Below are positions 9,601-17,531 of a stretch of DNA of 64,000 bases, piece by piece (position 1 is the first letter of the stretch; every line of letters starts with the position of its first letter). Location of the stretch: positions 558,001-622,000 of the forward strand of contig JBDIVM010000002.1 of NCBI GenBank assembly GCA_039805905.1. The letters are read 5' to 3'. Source of the DNA: Thermohalobaculum sp039805905. Lineage in GTDB: Bacteria > Pseudomonadota > Alphaproteobacteria > Rhodobacterales > Rhodobacteraceae. A program made the translations under genes and the position numbers. The notes below the pieces were generated by a model. That model made no database searches. It was given only the letters and a program-made list of their open reading frames with translations, and was not told the DNA's origin.

Positions 9601-10583
9601 GCGGTGGCCGTGGTGAGCCCGGCCGCCGACCAGGCCTCGGGCACCGTCTTGCGCCCCGGCTCCTCGATCCGCGGACGCACTGTGCACCGCGCGCAGCGCA
9701 GGTCGTCGCCGAACCAAGAGACCAGCAGCGACACTGCGCCTGCCCCCGGCAGGTCGCCCTCCAGCTGATCCAGCGCCTCCAGCAGATCCGGCCTTCCGGC
9801 AGCATTGTTGATGTTCGCGAAGGGTCCGCCGCCACCGGCGAACTTGATCTGCGCAGGCTCCGGGTCCAGTGCGAACTCTCCGCTTCCAGGCGAAAGCGCC
9901 ACGGCCCGGATCAGCTGCTTCAGCGGCTTCCCGGCCTCCGGCAACACGAGGTCCGCCAGCGGCGCCGCATTCCGGAACACCTCGAAATTGAACTGCGGAA
10001 TGCGGTTGCCGAAGCCGTCCAGCGGCAGGTCCTCGAACACGACATAGGCAAGCCCGCGATAGGCCGGCACGTTGCCGGCGCCCTCGACCGCCTCGATCTT
10101 CGCGTCGGGCAGCTGCGCCTCGTCGCCGGGATAGACGCGCATCTCGACGCCTGCGGCATCGAACAGCCGGCCATCGGCCCAGATCCGCCCGACCCGCTCG
10201 ATCGGCCCCTCGCAGAGCCCGATGGCGAGCGAGATCGTATAGGAGAACTCCTTCACCTTCTGACCGCCGGTCGCCTTGCCGCCGCGGGTCCGCGTCCGCA
10301 CATTCTCCTTGAACCGGGTCGACCAGATCACCTGCCCGGCAATCCGCATCCGCCCGAAGACCCTGGGAACCGGCGTCCCCTCGGTCGAGGACTGCAGGTG
10401 CAGCGAGCGCGCGCGGCCGACCTCGACGACCCGGCTCCCCGGACCCAGAATCGCCTGATCGATCAGCGCTCCCGCGGTCGCCCCGATCGCCTGCCCGACG
10501 GTCGCGGCACCCAGACCCAGCACGGTCCCGCCAGCCGCGCCGCCAATCGCCGATCCGGCGGCAGACAGAAGAACGGTCGCCAT
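6645..10583 (-). CDS. GTA tail hub/host-specificity protein g15 with glycosidase-like TIM barrel
   Basis: The 1312-residue giant of the GTA baseplate ('megatron' in RcGTA structures), forming the central hub and tip. Residues 1-45 are Gly/Ala-rich and hydrophobic. A tail-tip domain follows, then a TIM-barrel glycosidase-like domain at about residues 360-720. It contains CIGSELRGL (Glu near 475) and IWLTETGCPAVD (Glu near 659), positioned like the acid/base and nucleophile of retaining glycosidases. A phage-tail domain at about 800-1000 and a beta-rich C-terminus complete it. I chose the ATG at 10583, which overlaps the g14 stop by one base; the frame is open further upstream. It may trim peptidoglycan or bind capsule during DNA delivery. 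Confidence 0.9.
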   Translation of the reverse strand: MATVLLSAAGSAIGGAAGGTVLGLGAATVGQAIGATAGALIDQAILGPGSRVVEVGRARSLHLQSSTEGTPVPRVFGRMRIAGQVIWSTRFKENVRTRTRGGKATGGQKVKEFSYTISLAIGLCEGPIERVGRIWADGRLFDAAGVEMRVYPGDEAQLPDAKIEAVEGAGNVPAYRGLAYVVFEDLPLDGFGNRIPQFNFEVFRNAAPLADLVLPEAGKPLKQLIRAVALSPGSGEFALDPEPAQIKFAGGGGPFANINNAAGRPDLLEALDQLEGDLPGAGAVSLLVSWFGDDLRCARCTVRPRIEEPGRKTVPEAWSAAGLTTATALPISRDTLGRPNFGGTPSDASVIRAIGALKARGKQVMLYPFLLMDIPVGNTLPDPNSGAVGQPAFPWRGRITLDIAPGVTGTADQTEAAAAEVAAFFGTARAAHFTTGDGEVAYSGPAEWGWRRFVLHLAALGKAAGGVEAICIGSELRGLTTSRSARTVYPAVAEMRALAAEVRELLPDARIGYAADWSEYFGHHPQDGTGDVLFHLDPLWADPNIDFVGIDDYTALSDWRHARTHADLEAGHGSIYSLPYLEGNVEGGENYDWYYASPADREAQIRTPIVDTAHGEDWVFRAKDLRGWWSNLHHDRIGGVRAVTPTAWVPGSKPIWLTETGCPAVDLGANQPNLFADGKSSESAIPAGSLGVRDDEMQRRFLQAKLGYWDEPANMPVSSLTGTPMILADRIFVWTWDTRPWPDFPVRGSIWADGAAHRLGHWITGRVSASGLAEVVAEICSRAGVTEIDVTALHGVVDGYLIERNMSAREALQPLMLAHGFDAFESGGKVVFRMRGANPGRMIDEAGLVAPKGVATGPVERVRDSVGAAHDVVRLSYVQAESDFRAGAAEARLPDGSLNRVAESSLPVALPGSKAQQLVDRWLAESWRVRSHATFTLPPSEIALEPGDVIEISREGTPEAYRIERIVDALGREVEAVRTDLALHLPHAVAERNVETGLANPPGPVTAVFLDLPLATGQGEDHLPRLAVTSDPWADRMAVYRSEMDDAYAPVATLAKPAVTGETLEVLPAGQPDRWQRVSVRVATVTGALESADPLRVLNGANLAALEFAPGEWEILQFRDAELVAPGEYRLSTLLRGLRGTGALSVAGIAAGARFVLLDDAVAPLPMAEEERGLPRHYRVGPARYPLSHPAYRHSVETFAGVGLRPFAPAHLRARRDPATGDLALSWMRTARYGGDSWQAIDVPMTEEREAYRLRILSGGGLRREADLTEPSFTYTAAMRVADGAEAALEIRVAQLSTSFGYGPERNLITYG

Positions 10584-11056
10584 CAGCACCTCCTCGCGGG
10601 AAGCCGAAACACCGCGGCCAGCCGCGCGAGCCAGCCCGCGGCCAGATGCGTTTCGCAGACGCCGTGACCGGAATAGGCATGCACCATCTGCCCGCCTGCC
10701 AGCGCAGCGCTCACCAGCACACCCACATGCTTCGCCGGGGCGCCGGCCCGCATCCGGAACAGCAGCACGTCCCCGGCAGCTGCGTCGCCCGGTGCGATCA
10801 GCACCAGGTGGCGCATCGCCGCCGCCAGCAGCCGCTCCTCTCCGGTCGCTTCCGACCAGTCCGACGAATAGGGCGGCGGCACCTCGGGCTCCGGGCCGAC
10901 CACCACCCGCCAAATCCCGCGCAGCAGTCCAAGACAATCCGATCCGGCTCCGCGCACGCTCGCCTGATGGCAATAGGGCGTCCCTATCCAGCGCCGCGCC
11001 TCGATCGCCGCGAGTTGGCGCAGCGCCGGGTCAGCGACGCAAGAGCGATCCGCCAT
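10583..11056 (-). CDS. GTA g14, NlpC/P60 cell-wall peptidase
   Basis: A 157-residue NlpC/P60 endopeptidase that in GTA particles helps the tail cross the recipient's peptidoglycan. The nucleophile Cys lies in GSDCLGLLRGIW near residue 40 and the catalytic His in AKHVGVLV near residue 108; ARRWIGTPYCHQASVRGAG precedes the Cys as in the family. The ATG at 11056 follows GAGGGAG; upstream ATGs at 11074 and 11122 would extend deeper into g13. It overlaps g13 by 26 bases and g15 by one base, so translation is probably coupled. Confidence 0.88.
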   Translation of the reverse strand: MADRSCVADPALRQLAAIEARRWIGTPYCHQASVRGAGSDCLGLLRGIWRVVVGPEPEVPPPYSSDWSEATGEERLLAAAMRHLVLIAPGDAAAGDVLLFRMRAGAPAKHVGVLVSAALAGGQMVHAYSGHGVCETHLAAGWLARLAAVFRLPARRC

Positions 11057-11924
11057 CGTGGTCTCCCTCGCCATCGACGTATCCCGCCGCCCAGTCGTCT
11101 CCCGGCATGTGTGGGAAGCCACGGAAATTCAGGATGTTGTCGAACTTGGATTTGCAGGTCTCCAGGGTCTTGTCGCACCCTGCGGTGACCGTGAACGCAT
11201 CCCCGGGCGCGACCGGCATCGGTGGTGTCAGCCATAGCTCCAGCGTGGCTCCGGCGGCCGCCGCAATGTGTGTCTTCACTTGCCCGCGAACACCTGCATT
11301 GGCGCCGGACAACCAGACCAGCGCGCCGCCGTCGAACCAGCCGCGCTGCATTGCCCCGATCCCCGAGACCGCAAGGCGCTGTGCATCGATCACGCCAGTC
11401 ACCACGCCCGCCCCCTTGAACTGGGGAAGCGAGAGATCGACGCCACACCGCACATCGCCCAGCCGCCGGTCGCAACTGTGCAAGAAGGCCCGGCCACTTG
11501 GCTGGTTCAGCTTCTCGGCGAGGCTGGCAACCTCGGCCTCGAACGCCGCGCCCCGGCGGCGGATCTCGCCGATGCCGCCGCGCAGGAGCAAAAGCCTGCT
11601 GGACACGTCTGTCCAGTCTACCAGCCACATCGTCACCGTGGCGCCGTCGAAGAGCCCCCGCTCGATGTCCGCCTCGGAGATGGCCTCCGAACTCAGTGCA
11701 CCGCTGACCGAGTGCGTGTCGACGCTCAGGCCCGACGAGCTCTCGATCGCCGCCGCAGTCAACCCTGAGCTTGCCTCGAAAATGATCCCGTCGAAGGCGA
11801 GGACGCGGTCGTGATCGGTGAAGCCGAGCATCGTGCCGTCGGTCCGCGCGACGCTCCAGCAACGGCAGAAGGTCGTCGCACCCCGCTCCAGCGCGGCCCG
11901 CATCGCGTTTGGAATGCTGCGCAT
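11031..11924 (-). CDS. GTA g13, DUF2163 hub protein
   Basis: A 297-residue DUF2163 protein forming part of the tail-baseplate hub. It shows the family features FTDHDRVLAFDG near residue 35, a central beta-rich domain and a C-terminal module with four Cys: HSCDRRLGDVRC and TAGCDKTLETC. In the RcGTA structure the equivalent cysteines are reported to hold an iron-sulphur cluster, so metal binding is expected here. It starts at the ATG at 11924, overlapping the last base of g12. The C-terminal tail (GEGDHDGG) is acidic and glycine-rich. Confidence 0.88.
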   Translation of the reverse strand: MRSIPNAMRAALERGATTFCRCWSVARTDGTMLGFTDHDRVLAFDGIIFEASSGLTAAAIESSSGLSVDTHSVSGALSSEAISEADIERGLFDGATVTMWLVDWTDVSSRLLLLRGGIGEIRRRGAAFEAEVASLAEKLNQPSGRAFLHSCDRRLGDVRCGVDLSLPQFKGAGVVTGVIDAQRLAVSGIGAMQRGWFDGGALVWLSGANAGVRGQVKTHIAAAAGATLELWLTPPMPVAPGDAFTVTAGCDKTLETCKSKFDNILNFRGFPHMPGDDWAAGYVDGEGDHDGGSLLRR

Positions 11925-12556
11925 CAGAGCCGCACCTCGACGACCGGAATCGAAGGCACCTCGCCCGCCTCGAAGGCCGCCACGTTGACGTTGAGCGAGT
12001 CAGTGTCGAACCGGGCCGGAACATCGAACTCGAACCCCGCGGTCACTGCGGCGCCAGCCGCGGGCGCCGCAGCCAGGGTCACGACCCCCGTGGCGGCATC
12101 GGCCGTGAAGGCCGATCCGGCCGCAATCTCCACACCGTCGACCGCGACCCGGACGGAGCCGGCGACCGGCTTGGCGATCCGCCGCCGGAACTCGTTCGTC
12201 CCCGGCTGGTAGATCTTCACCAGCCCGAAGGTGGCCGTGCTCCCGTCGCCCGTCCCCAACGCCTGATCCAGCGGCCCCGGCATGCCGGAGGGCGCGCAGG
12301 ACTTGTGATCCAGCCAGTCCTTCCAGCGGAACGCATGCAACATCCCGCGACGTGCCTCGAAGAACGCCAGCACCTCCGCCAAGTCGTCGAGCGACCGCAC
12401 CCCCAGCCCCGCGTCGTAGCGCCGCCGCGACTGCTCCCAGGGCGTGTTGCGCTGTTCATACCCATTGACCAGCGTCACGACCTCAGTCCGCCGCTCGACG
12501 CTCCCTGTCGAGCCGAAGGAGATCGAGCCCGGGAACCGGACCTCGTGAAAGCTCAT
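11924..12556 (-). CDS. GTA g12, DUF2460 distal tail protein
   Basis: A 210-residue DUF2460 protein that caps the tail tube and joins it to the baseplate hub. Diagnostic features are FHEVRFPGSISFGSTGS at the N-terminus, RTEVVTLVNGYEQRN, WEQSRRRYDAG and MLHAFRWKDWLDHKS, followed by an Ig-like C-terminal half. The length matches RcGTA g12. It is followed after 9 bases upstream by the tape-measure gene end, consistent with one operon. Confidence 0.88.
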   Translation of the reverse strand: MSFHEVRFPGSISFGSTGSVERRTEVVTLVNGYEQRNTPWEQSRRRYDAGLGVRSLDDLAEVLAFFEARRGMLHAFRWKDWLDHKSCAPSGMPGPLDQALGTGDGSTATFGLVKIYQPGTNEFRRRIAKPVAGSVRVAVDGVEIAAGSAFTADAATGVVTLAAAPAAGAAVTAGFEFDVPARFDTDSLNVNVAAFEAGEVPSIPVVEVRL

Positions 12557-12565
12557 CCCGTCTCC

Positions 12566-13222
12566 TCACAGCCTGCCTGCGCCGCGCGAGACCGCGCGCG
12601 CCAGTTCCGCCGCGATCTGCCCGCGCGAGCGCCGGAACCCTTCCACATCGGGGGTCGCGATGTTGACCGTCACGACAGCTCCGCCGCCCGCTCCGCGTGC
12701 CGCGACCCCCAGCCTGCCGTCCGGTCCGCGCGTCAGCGGCATCACCGCCTCCGGGCCGGCCTCGCCCATCAGCCCCGTCCCGCCGCGCATCGGAAAGAGC
12801 GTGGGCCCTTCGACCACGCCACCGCGCGCGAGGGCGCTGATCCGCCCGCCGGTGAACGCCGCCCCGCGGGCGAATCCGAAGGCCCCGATCAGCCCGCTCA
12901 CCAGACCGCCGACCCCGCCGCCGACCGCGTTCTGCACCGGCCTCAGCGCGGCATCAAAGGATCGCACCGCCACGTCGCGGACGAGACCCCGCATCACATC
13001 GCCGAACCGGCCGCCGCCGAACACCGCCCTGTCGAAGGCGGTGCGCAGGCTCGACCCCAGCGACCGCGACAGCCGTTGCGCCTCGCCATCCATCGTCCGC
13101 ATCGCCCGCGCCGCCTCGCCGATCTCGCCCGAGAAACCACCCGCCAGCGCCTGCAGCTCGGCCAGTGCCGCGCCGAGATCGCGGGCAGAGCCCGCCATGT
13201 CAGATCCGTCCCCGGAGATCAT
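12566..13222 (-). CDS. GTA g11, short tape measure protein
   Basis: A 218-residue tape-measure protein that sets the tail length and lies inside the tube before DNA ejection. It is unusually short, as in RcGTA, in line with a short tail. It has an N-terminal helix (ALAELQALAGGFSGEIGEA), a hydrophobic Gly-rich stretch around residues 100-130 (VGGGVGGLVSGLIGAFGFARG) and the conserved GLMGEAGPEAVMPLTRG near residue 155, which is shared with many tail tape-measure proteins. The start ATG at 13222 overlaps the next upstream gene by 4 bases; a second Met at residue 9 is an alternative. Confidence 0.85.
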   Translation of the reverse strand: MISGDGSDMAGSARDLGAALAELQALAGGFSGEIGEAARAMRTMDGEAQRLSRSLGSSLRTAFDRAVFGGGRFGDVMRGLVRDVAVRSFDAALRPVQNAVGGGVGGLVSGLIGAFGFARGAAFTGGRISALARGGVVEGPTLFPMRGGTGLMGEAGPEAVMPLTRGPDGRLGVAARGAGGGAVVTVNIATPDVEGFRRSRGQIAAELARAVSRGAGRL

Positions 13223-13440
13223 TGCCTTGCCTCTCGCTCCCCGTCAGGAAATCGCGCCATCAGCGCGTCGAGGTCCGCCCGCCCGATCCACCTCCCGTCG
13301 GCGCCGGTCGCCAGGATGCCGGCCCCCTCCAGCGCCCGCTGCAGCTCGACCGGCGTCATCGCCCAGAACTGGTCCGGCGCCAGCCGCAGAGCGCCGAGGC
13401 CGAGCCGCATCAGCTCCGGCCAGGCCAGGCCTCTGCTCAT
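13219..13440 (-). CDS. GTA g10.1, small tail assembly chaperone
   Basis: A 73-residue protein of the conserved phage family TIGR02216-like (rcc01693-type). It contains PELMRLGLGALRLAPDQFW and MTPVELQRAL, the usual signature of the second tail-assembly chaperone encoded just before the tape measure. It overlaps both neighbours by 4 bases (ATGA), which implies translational coupling. In many phages the two chaperones are linked by ribosomal frameshifting; here they are separate frames with a start codon of their own. Confidence 0.8.
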   Translation of the reverse strand: MSRGLAWPELMRLGLGALRLAPDQFWAMTPVELQRALEGAGILATGADGRWIGRADLDALMARFPDGEREARQ

Positions 13441-13766
13441 GCGGCGGGTGCCCCCTCGTCCGCCCGGAAGGTCCGGGCCAGCAGCGCCAGCCCCGCCTTC
13501 ATCGCACCGAGCGCGCCGCCCTCGATGTCGGCCGCGGCGAGTTCCGCCTCGGTGATGGTCCCGCCACCACCGCGGATGCCGGCCGCCAGCAGAGCGATAA
13601 GCTCCGAGGCCGACACTCCGCCGCCCTCGAATTTCTCGGCAAGGCCGACGAGGCCCGTCGCCTCCAGCCGCGCCTCCAGGTCGGCCAGCGCACCCAGCGT
13701 CAGCCGCATCACGCGCTCCCGTCCGTCGATCCGGATCTCAACCTCGCCGCGCTGCGGATTCACCAT
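13437..13766 (-). CDS. GTA g10, tail tube chaperone (gene transfer agent family protein)
   Basis: A 109-residue member of the GTA family of small proteins (DUF3356-like). It starts VNPQRGEVEIRIDGRERVMRL and continues LTLGALADLEARL, both typical. Its place between tube protein and the short chaperone matches the first tail-assembly chaperone (gpG-like). It begins 2 bases after the g9 stop and ends within the next gene's start. No transmembrane or catalytic motif is seen. Confidence 0.82.
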   Translation of the reverse strand: MVNPQRGEVEIRIDGRERVMRLTLGALADLEARLEATGLVGLAEKFEGGGVSASELIALLAAGIRGGGGTITEAELAAADIEGGALGAMKAGLALLARTFRADEGAPAA

Positions 13767-13768
13767 GC

Positions 13769-14182
13769 TCAGACCTCGGCAAAGGCCAGCGCGCCGGCAG
13801 AGACCAGCGCCACCTCGAAGGTGGCCTCGCCGTCATGCTGACCGGAATACTCGAGGCTCGTGATCTGGAACGGCCCGCTCAGCGCACCGAAGTCCGGGAT
13901 CACGATCTCGAAGCCCGGACTACTGCCGTCGAAGAAGACCCGTCTGAGCGCCGCATCCGATGCTGCGTCCTTGAAGATTCCCGAGCCCGAGACCGCCGCA
14001 CTTCTCAGACCCGCGCCGGCCAGCAGTTCCCGCCAGCGTCCGGCCGATTCCGCCGTCGTCACATCCACCGTGTCGGCGTTGAACGACAACCGCGTCGCCC
14101 TGAGCCCCGCCACGGTCTGGAAAATCCCGCTGCCGCTCTCGTCGAGCTTCAGCAGCAGGTCCCTGCCCTTCTGCGCTCCCAT
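13769..14182 (-). CDS. GTA g9, major tail tube protein
   Basis: A 137-residue major tail protein of the TP901-1/lambda V-like type, stacked as hexamers to build the tail tube. It begins MGAQKGRDLLLKLD and contains the conserved SFNADTVDVTTAES near residue 33, followed by SGSGIFKDAASDA and a C-terminal beta hairpin (FQITSLEYSGQHDGEATFE). The length equals that of RcGTA g9. There is a 48-base gap to g8 upstream, one of the larger gaps in the operon, which may hold its own strong ribosome site. Confidence 0.88.
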   Translation of the reverse strand: MGAQKGRDLLLKLDESGSGIFQTVAGLRATRLSFNADTVDVTTAESAGRWRELLAGAGLRSAAVSGSGIFKDAASDAALRRVFFDGSSPGFEIVIPDFGALSGPFQITSLEYSGQHDGEATFEVALVSAGALAFAEV

Positions 14183-14230
14183 GCGCGTTCTCCCGGATTT
14201 CGTTTGGAAAGAAGGCCCTGCGGCCGTGAT

Positions 14231-14656
14231 CTAGATCGTATCCTCGACGATCACGCGGAACCGCATCTCGATGCGGCGCAACGCATCGCCCTCCTCGCGC
14301 CGGGTCCTGGCACCGGTGAAGCGCACCTGCACCGCCCGGCCGCGGCTCATCGCGATCTGGCCATCCAGCAATGCGTCGGAGATCGCGCCCGCCGCCTGCT
14401 TCGCCTCGGCGAACCCGCGCCGCGGCGCATGCACCGCGATCGTCAGGTCGTGCGCCGCGCCGCGGTCGCTTGCGGTACTCCAGTCGGCGACGCTCTCGTC
14501 GCCGATCGTGACCCAAAGCGCCTCCGGATCGGCCTCCGCCTCGGTAGGCAGCGGCGCGTCGTAGATTCGGCCGCCCACGAGCGACGCCACACCGGGCGTC
14601 GCGGACAGCAGCTGGAACACCCCCTGCTGGAGCGGCCACGACAAGGCATAGGTCAT
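14231..14656 (-). CDS. GTA g8, DUF3168 tail terminator
   Basis: A 141-residue DUF3168 protein that closes the end of the tail tube at the head interface. Diagnostic parts are SWPLQQGVFQLLSATPGV at the N-terminus, GGRIYDAPLP and LWVTIGDESVADWST, then the C-terminal RREEGDALRRIEMRFRVIVE. The frame is open far upstream but the ATG at 14656, overlapping the end of g7 by 4 bases, matches the family start. Confidence 0.86.
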   Translation of the reverse strand: MTYALSWPLQQGVFQLLSATPGVASLVGGRIYDAPLPTEAEADPEALWVTIGDESVADWSTASDRGAAHDLTIAVHAPRRGFAEAKQAAGAISDALLDGQIAMSRGRAVQVRFTGARTRREEGDALRRIEMRFRVIVEDTI

Positions 14657-14997
14657 GCGAAGGGGCCCTCCTCGACCCAGCAGGTCAGGTAGGCGCCGGT
14701 GCCGTCCTGGTCGGCGATCCCATGTATCGCGAAGAGCCGCCCACCCTGCCGGAACCGCTGCTCGGGCAGAGGCCGCCGCGGCGAGCCCTCCGGCGCCCCG
14801 CGCACCGTCACCCGGTGGGTGATCCGCGCACTCTCCCGTGCGCCGTTCACCGCCTCGCGCCCGTGCACGGGCCGAAGCTCGGCCCACAGCGTCCCCAGCG
14901 CCTGCCACGCCACCTGCCAGCCGCCACCGCCGTCGGCCACACGCTGCGGCGCCTCCAGCGTCAGCCGGCTCGACAGTCTTGGAATCCCCCTGGCCAT
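14653..14997 (-). CDS. GTA g7, head-tail adaptor
   Basis: A 114-residue head-closure/adaptor protein. It starts MARGIPRLSSRLTLEAPQRV and carries GGGWQVAWQALGTLWAEL, the pattern of phage head-tail adaptors (PF05521-like), ending GAYLTCWVEEG. I chose the ATG at 14997; the long open frame upstream is an artefact of high GC. It is 11 bases after g6 and 4 bases overlap with g8. Confidence 0.83.
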   Translation of the reverse strand: MARGIPRLSSRLTLEAPQRVADGGGGWQVAWQALGTLWAELRPVHGREAVNGARESARITHRVTVRGAPEGSPRRPLPEQRFRQGGRLFAIHGIADQDGTGAYLTCWVEEGPFA

Positions 14998-15008
14998 GCC
15001 ACCCTCCG

Positions 15009-15590
15009 TCAGAGCCTGACCGGCCGCTGCGCGCCGAGAAGCGAGCGCACGGCCGCCGGCATCGCGGGCGCCGCATCGGCCCCGCCCGATCGCTCCTCGT
15101 GGTAATGCGCCGCCAGCATCAGCACCGCCTGGCGAAGCGCGCCCGGCACCTCGGCTCCCGTGTCGCCGAACCCCGCGGTGAAGCTCAGCTCGGCCGCGTA
15201 TCCGGCCGGGACCGGCGGCAGCGCCGTACCGCCAAAACCGCTCAGCACCTGGCGCTGGGTACCGGCCGCCAGCGACCACGTGCCGGCCGCCAGCGCCACC
15301 GGATCGCCGCCGCCGACGAAGGCGACGTCGTCGACCGTCGCCACCGGCCCGACGGGAAGCGCCAGCCGCCCGTCCCGGCCCCATCCCGACACCTGCAGCC
15401 GGAACGCCCGACGGATCAGTGCCTTGCCCGTGACTGCCTCGATCGCCGACGTGGCGTTCGCCAGGTAGAGCTGCAGCAGCGCATCCTCGGATCCTTCATC
15501 GGGGAAGCCCTGCCCCAGGCGCAGATGCGCCCTGAACTCCTCCAGCGTCACCGGCAGCGCCGGCGCCGGCGCGATTTCCGTCAGCAGCAT
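15009..15590 (-). CDS. GTA g6, head-tail connector
   Basis: A 193-residue connector that binds under the portal. It has the phage gp6-like pattern: PVTLEEFRAHLRLG, LLQLYLANATSAIEAVTGKAL, then a beta-rich middle and FTAGFGDTGAEVPGALRQAVL with LAAHYHEERS near the end. The start ATG at 15590 is 72 bases after the capsid gene stop. Confidence 0.84.
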   Translation of the reverse strand: MLLTEIAPAPALPVTLEEFRAHLRLGQGFPDEGSEDALLQLYLANATSAIEAVTGKALIRRAFRLQVSGWGRDGRLALPVGPVATVDDVAFVGGGDPVALAAGTWSLAAGTQRQVLSGFGGTALPPVPAGYAAELSFTAGFGDTGAEVPGALRQAVLMLAAHYHEERSGGADAAPAMPAAVRSLLGAQRPVRL

Positions 15591-15662
15591 GTGCCATGTT
15601 CTCCCTGAAGCCCTGCACCAGGCCCGGCGGGGTTCTGCCCGCCGGGCCGCCGCCGCGTCCTC

Positions 15663-16835
15663 TTACGAGACGCCGAACTTCAGCACCTTGATCGCCGCGT
15701 AGTCGGTGACGTCGCCGCCGACCCGCTTGGTGGCGAAGAACATCACATTGGGCTTGGCCGAGTAGGGGTCGCGCAGGATGCGCAGGTCGGGCCGCTCGGC
15801 CACCGTGTAGCCGTGGCCAAAGTCGCCGAAGGCGATCGAAAGGCTGCCCGCGCCAATGTCGGGCATGTCCTCGATGATGGCGACCGGATAGCCCATCAGC
15901 CGCGCCGGCTGCTCCGCCGACAGCCCCTCGAGCCATATGAACCGGCCCTGGGCATCCTTCATCTTCCGCACATCGCCCGCAGTCTTCGAATTCATGACGA
16001 AGTTGCCGTTCGCGCGGTATTCCGTGCCCAGCGCATAGACGAGATCGACGATGGCATCCGCCGGCTCGTTGGCATCGAACGCGCCGCTGGTCCCGGTCAC
16101 AACGTAACCGATGCTGCCCCAGCCCCAGCTTGCATTTGCGACCATCGGCTTGGTCAGGAATCCCTTCGGCTTGCCCGCCCCGTCACCGCTGACGAAGGCG
16201 GCGCTCTCGGCGCGCAGGAACCGGTCAGCGATGCGCTCGGCCAGCCAGCCCTCCACATCGAAGGCAGCGTCGTCCAGCAGCCGCTGCGAGGCCTTCGGGC
16301 TGGCCGACAGCTCGTGCAGCGGGATCGAGATGCGGTCGATCAGCGGTCCCGTCGTCTCGACTACGGCGGCGGTTTCGTCGATCCAGCCGGCGCCGATTTC
16401 ATTGTGGTCGACCAGCACGTCATAGGCGCCGGCCTCGACCTGCACCACCCGGGCGATCGCCCGCAGGCTGCTGCCCGAGCGCAGCACGTGCTCGACCCGC
16501 TCGGCCGTCCTCGGATCGACCAGGTAGCCCCCCTCGGCGGCCACCGCCGTATTCAGCCCCTTGGTGTCGAGCGCGAGCCCCTTCAGCTCGTCCTCGTCGC
16601 CGCGGCGCACATAGGCAGCAAAGGCCTTGCTGTGCGGCAGGCGGGCATTGGCATGCGCTTCCAGCGCCGGGCGCCGCATCTCGGCGCCCTTGCGGTCGAG
16701 GCTTTCCATGCGGGCCGTCATATTGGTCATGCGCTTGGTCATGTCGTCCTTGAAGCTGTAGAATCCCTTCAGGAATTCGGCTGCGGCCAGCTTGGCCTCC
16801 GGCGCCGCCGGAGCCTTCTCGGTCGTCTCGGTCAT
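15663..16835 (-). CDS. GTA g5, HK97-type major capsid protein
   Basis: The 390-residue major capsid precursor. About 100 N-terminal residues are helical and highly charged (FYSFKDDMTKRMTNMTARM), forming the delta/scaffold region that the g4 protease removes. The mature HK97-fold domain starts near GLNTAVAAEGGYLVDP and includes WIDETAAVVET, PLHELSASPKASQRLL, AFVSGDGAGKPKGFLT and NFVMNSKTAGDVRKM. These motifs and the length match RcGTA g5. It is expected to be the most abundant product of the operon. Confidence 0.93.
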   Translation of the reverse strand: MTETTEKAPAAPEAKLAAAEFLKGFYSFKDDMTKRMTNMTARMESLDRKGAEMRRPALEAHANARLPHSKAFAAYVRRGDEDELKGLALDTKGLNTAVAAEGGYLVDPRTAERVEHVLRSGSSLRAIARVVQVEAGAYDVLVDHNEIGAGWIDETAAVVETTGPLIDRISIPLHELSASPKASQRLLDDAAFDVEGWLAERIADRFLRAESAAFVSGDGAGKPKGFLTKPMVANASWGWGSIGYVVTGTSGAFDANEPADAIVDLVYALGTEYRANGNFVMNSKTAGDVRKMKDAQGRFIWLEGLSAEQPARLMGYPVAIIEDMPDIGAGSLSIAFGDFGHGYTVAERPDLRILRDPYSAKPNVMFFATKRVGGDVTDYAAIKVLKFGVS

Positions 16836-16883
16836 GCTTTGTCTTCCTTCTGCAGAGAGTGCGAGGGTCCCGGCGGGCGCGCC

Positions 16884-17450
16884 TCAGCGGTAACGGCCTG
16901 CGCCCTCGGAAAGGGCCTCGGCCAGGGCCAGTTCCATGATCTCGGCGGCCGTCGGCGCGGCGAGCATGGCCCGGGCAGCGGGAAGCATCGGGAACGTGAC
17001 CAGCGATACCTCCCAAAGATCGATCTCCAGCAGCCGCCGCCCGCCGGTCTCGCGGCTGGCCTCGGCCCTCACGGTGCGGTAACCGATCGACAGCCCGTCG
17101 ATCGCGCCCGCCCGCATCAACGCAAGCGCCTCGGCGCCCTGCGCCACGTCCGTCAGGATTTCGCCGCGGACCCACAGGCCGCGGGCATCCTCGCGCACCT
17201 CGTGCCAGACCCCGATCGGCCGGGCCGGGTCGTGTTGCCAGAGGAACTTGACCTTCCGGCCCAGCGCCGCGAGCCGCTGCAGCGAGGCCCCGAAGGCGCC
17301 AGGCGCGACCACATCGCCCCCCTGATCGGCCTCGCTGAACAGCGAGGCATGGCCCTCGACCACAGCCGTGCCCGGTGCCGGCCCCGCGAAAGGCGTGAAC
17401 TTCACCTCCAGCCCGTGCCGCGCACGGGCCGTTACCCAACCTGCATCCAT
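16884..17450 (-). CDS. GTA g4, HK97-type prohead protease
   Basis: A 188-residue serine protease of the prohead (U35) family that cleaves the capsid delta domain. The catalytic His lies in KVKFLWQHDPARPIG near residue 72 and the catalytic Ser in AIDGLSIGYR near residue 118; VEGHASLFSEADQGGDVVAPGAF cannot be shown in full but its start marks the first strand. The gap of 81 bases to the portal gene is too small for RcGTA gene 3.5. Confidence 0.9.
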   Translation of the reverse strand: MDAGWVTARARHGLEVKFTPFAGPAPGTAVVEGHASLFSEADQGGDVVAPGAFGASLQRLAALGRKVKFLWQHDPARPIGVWHEVREDARGLWVRGEILTDVAQGAEALALMRAGAIDGLSIGYRTVRAEASRETGGRRLLEIDLWEVSLVTFPMLPAARAMLAAPTAAEIMELALAEALSEGAGRYR

Positions 17451-17531
17451 TTCATGATCCTCCGCCGTCCCGACCGCCCCGCGCCCCCACCCCTTGCCGG
17501 GGAGAGGGATAGGGGCCTCACAGGCGCCCGC

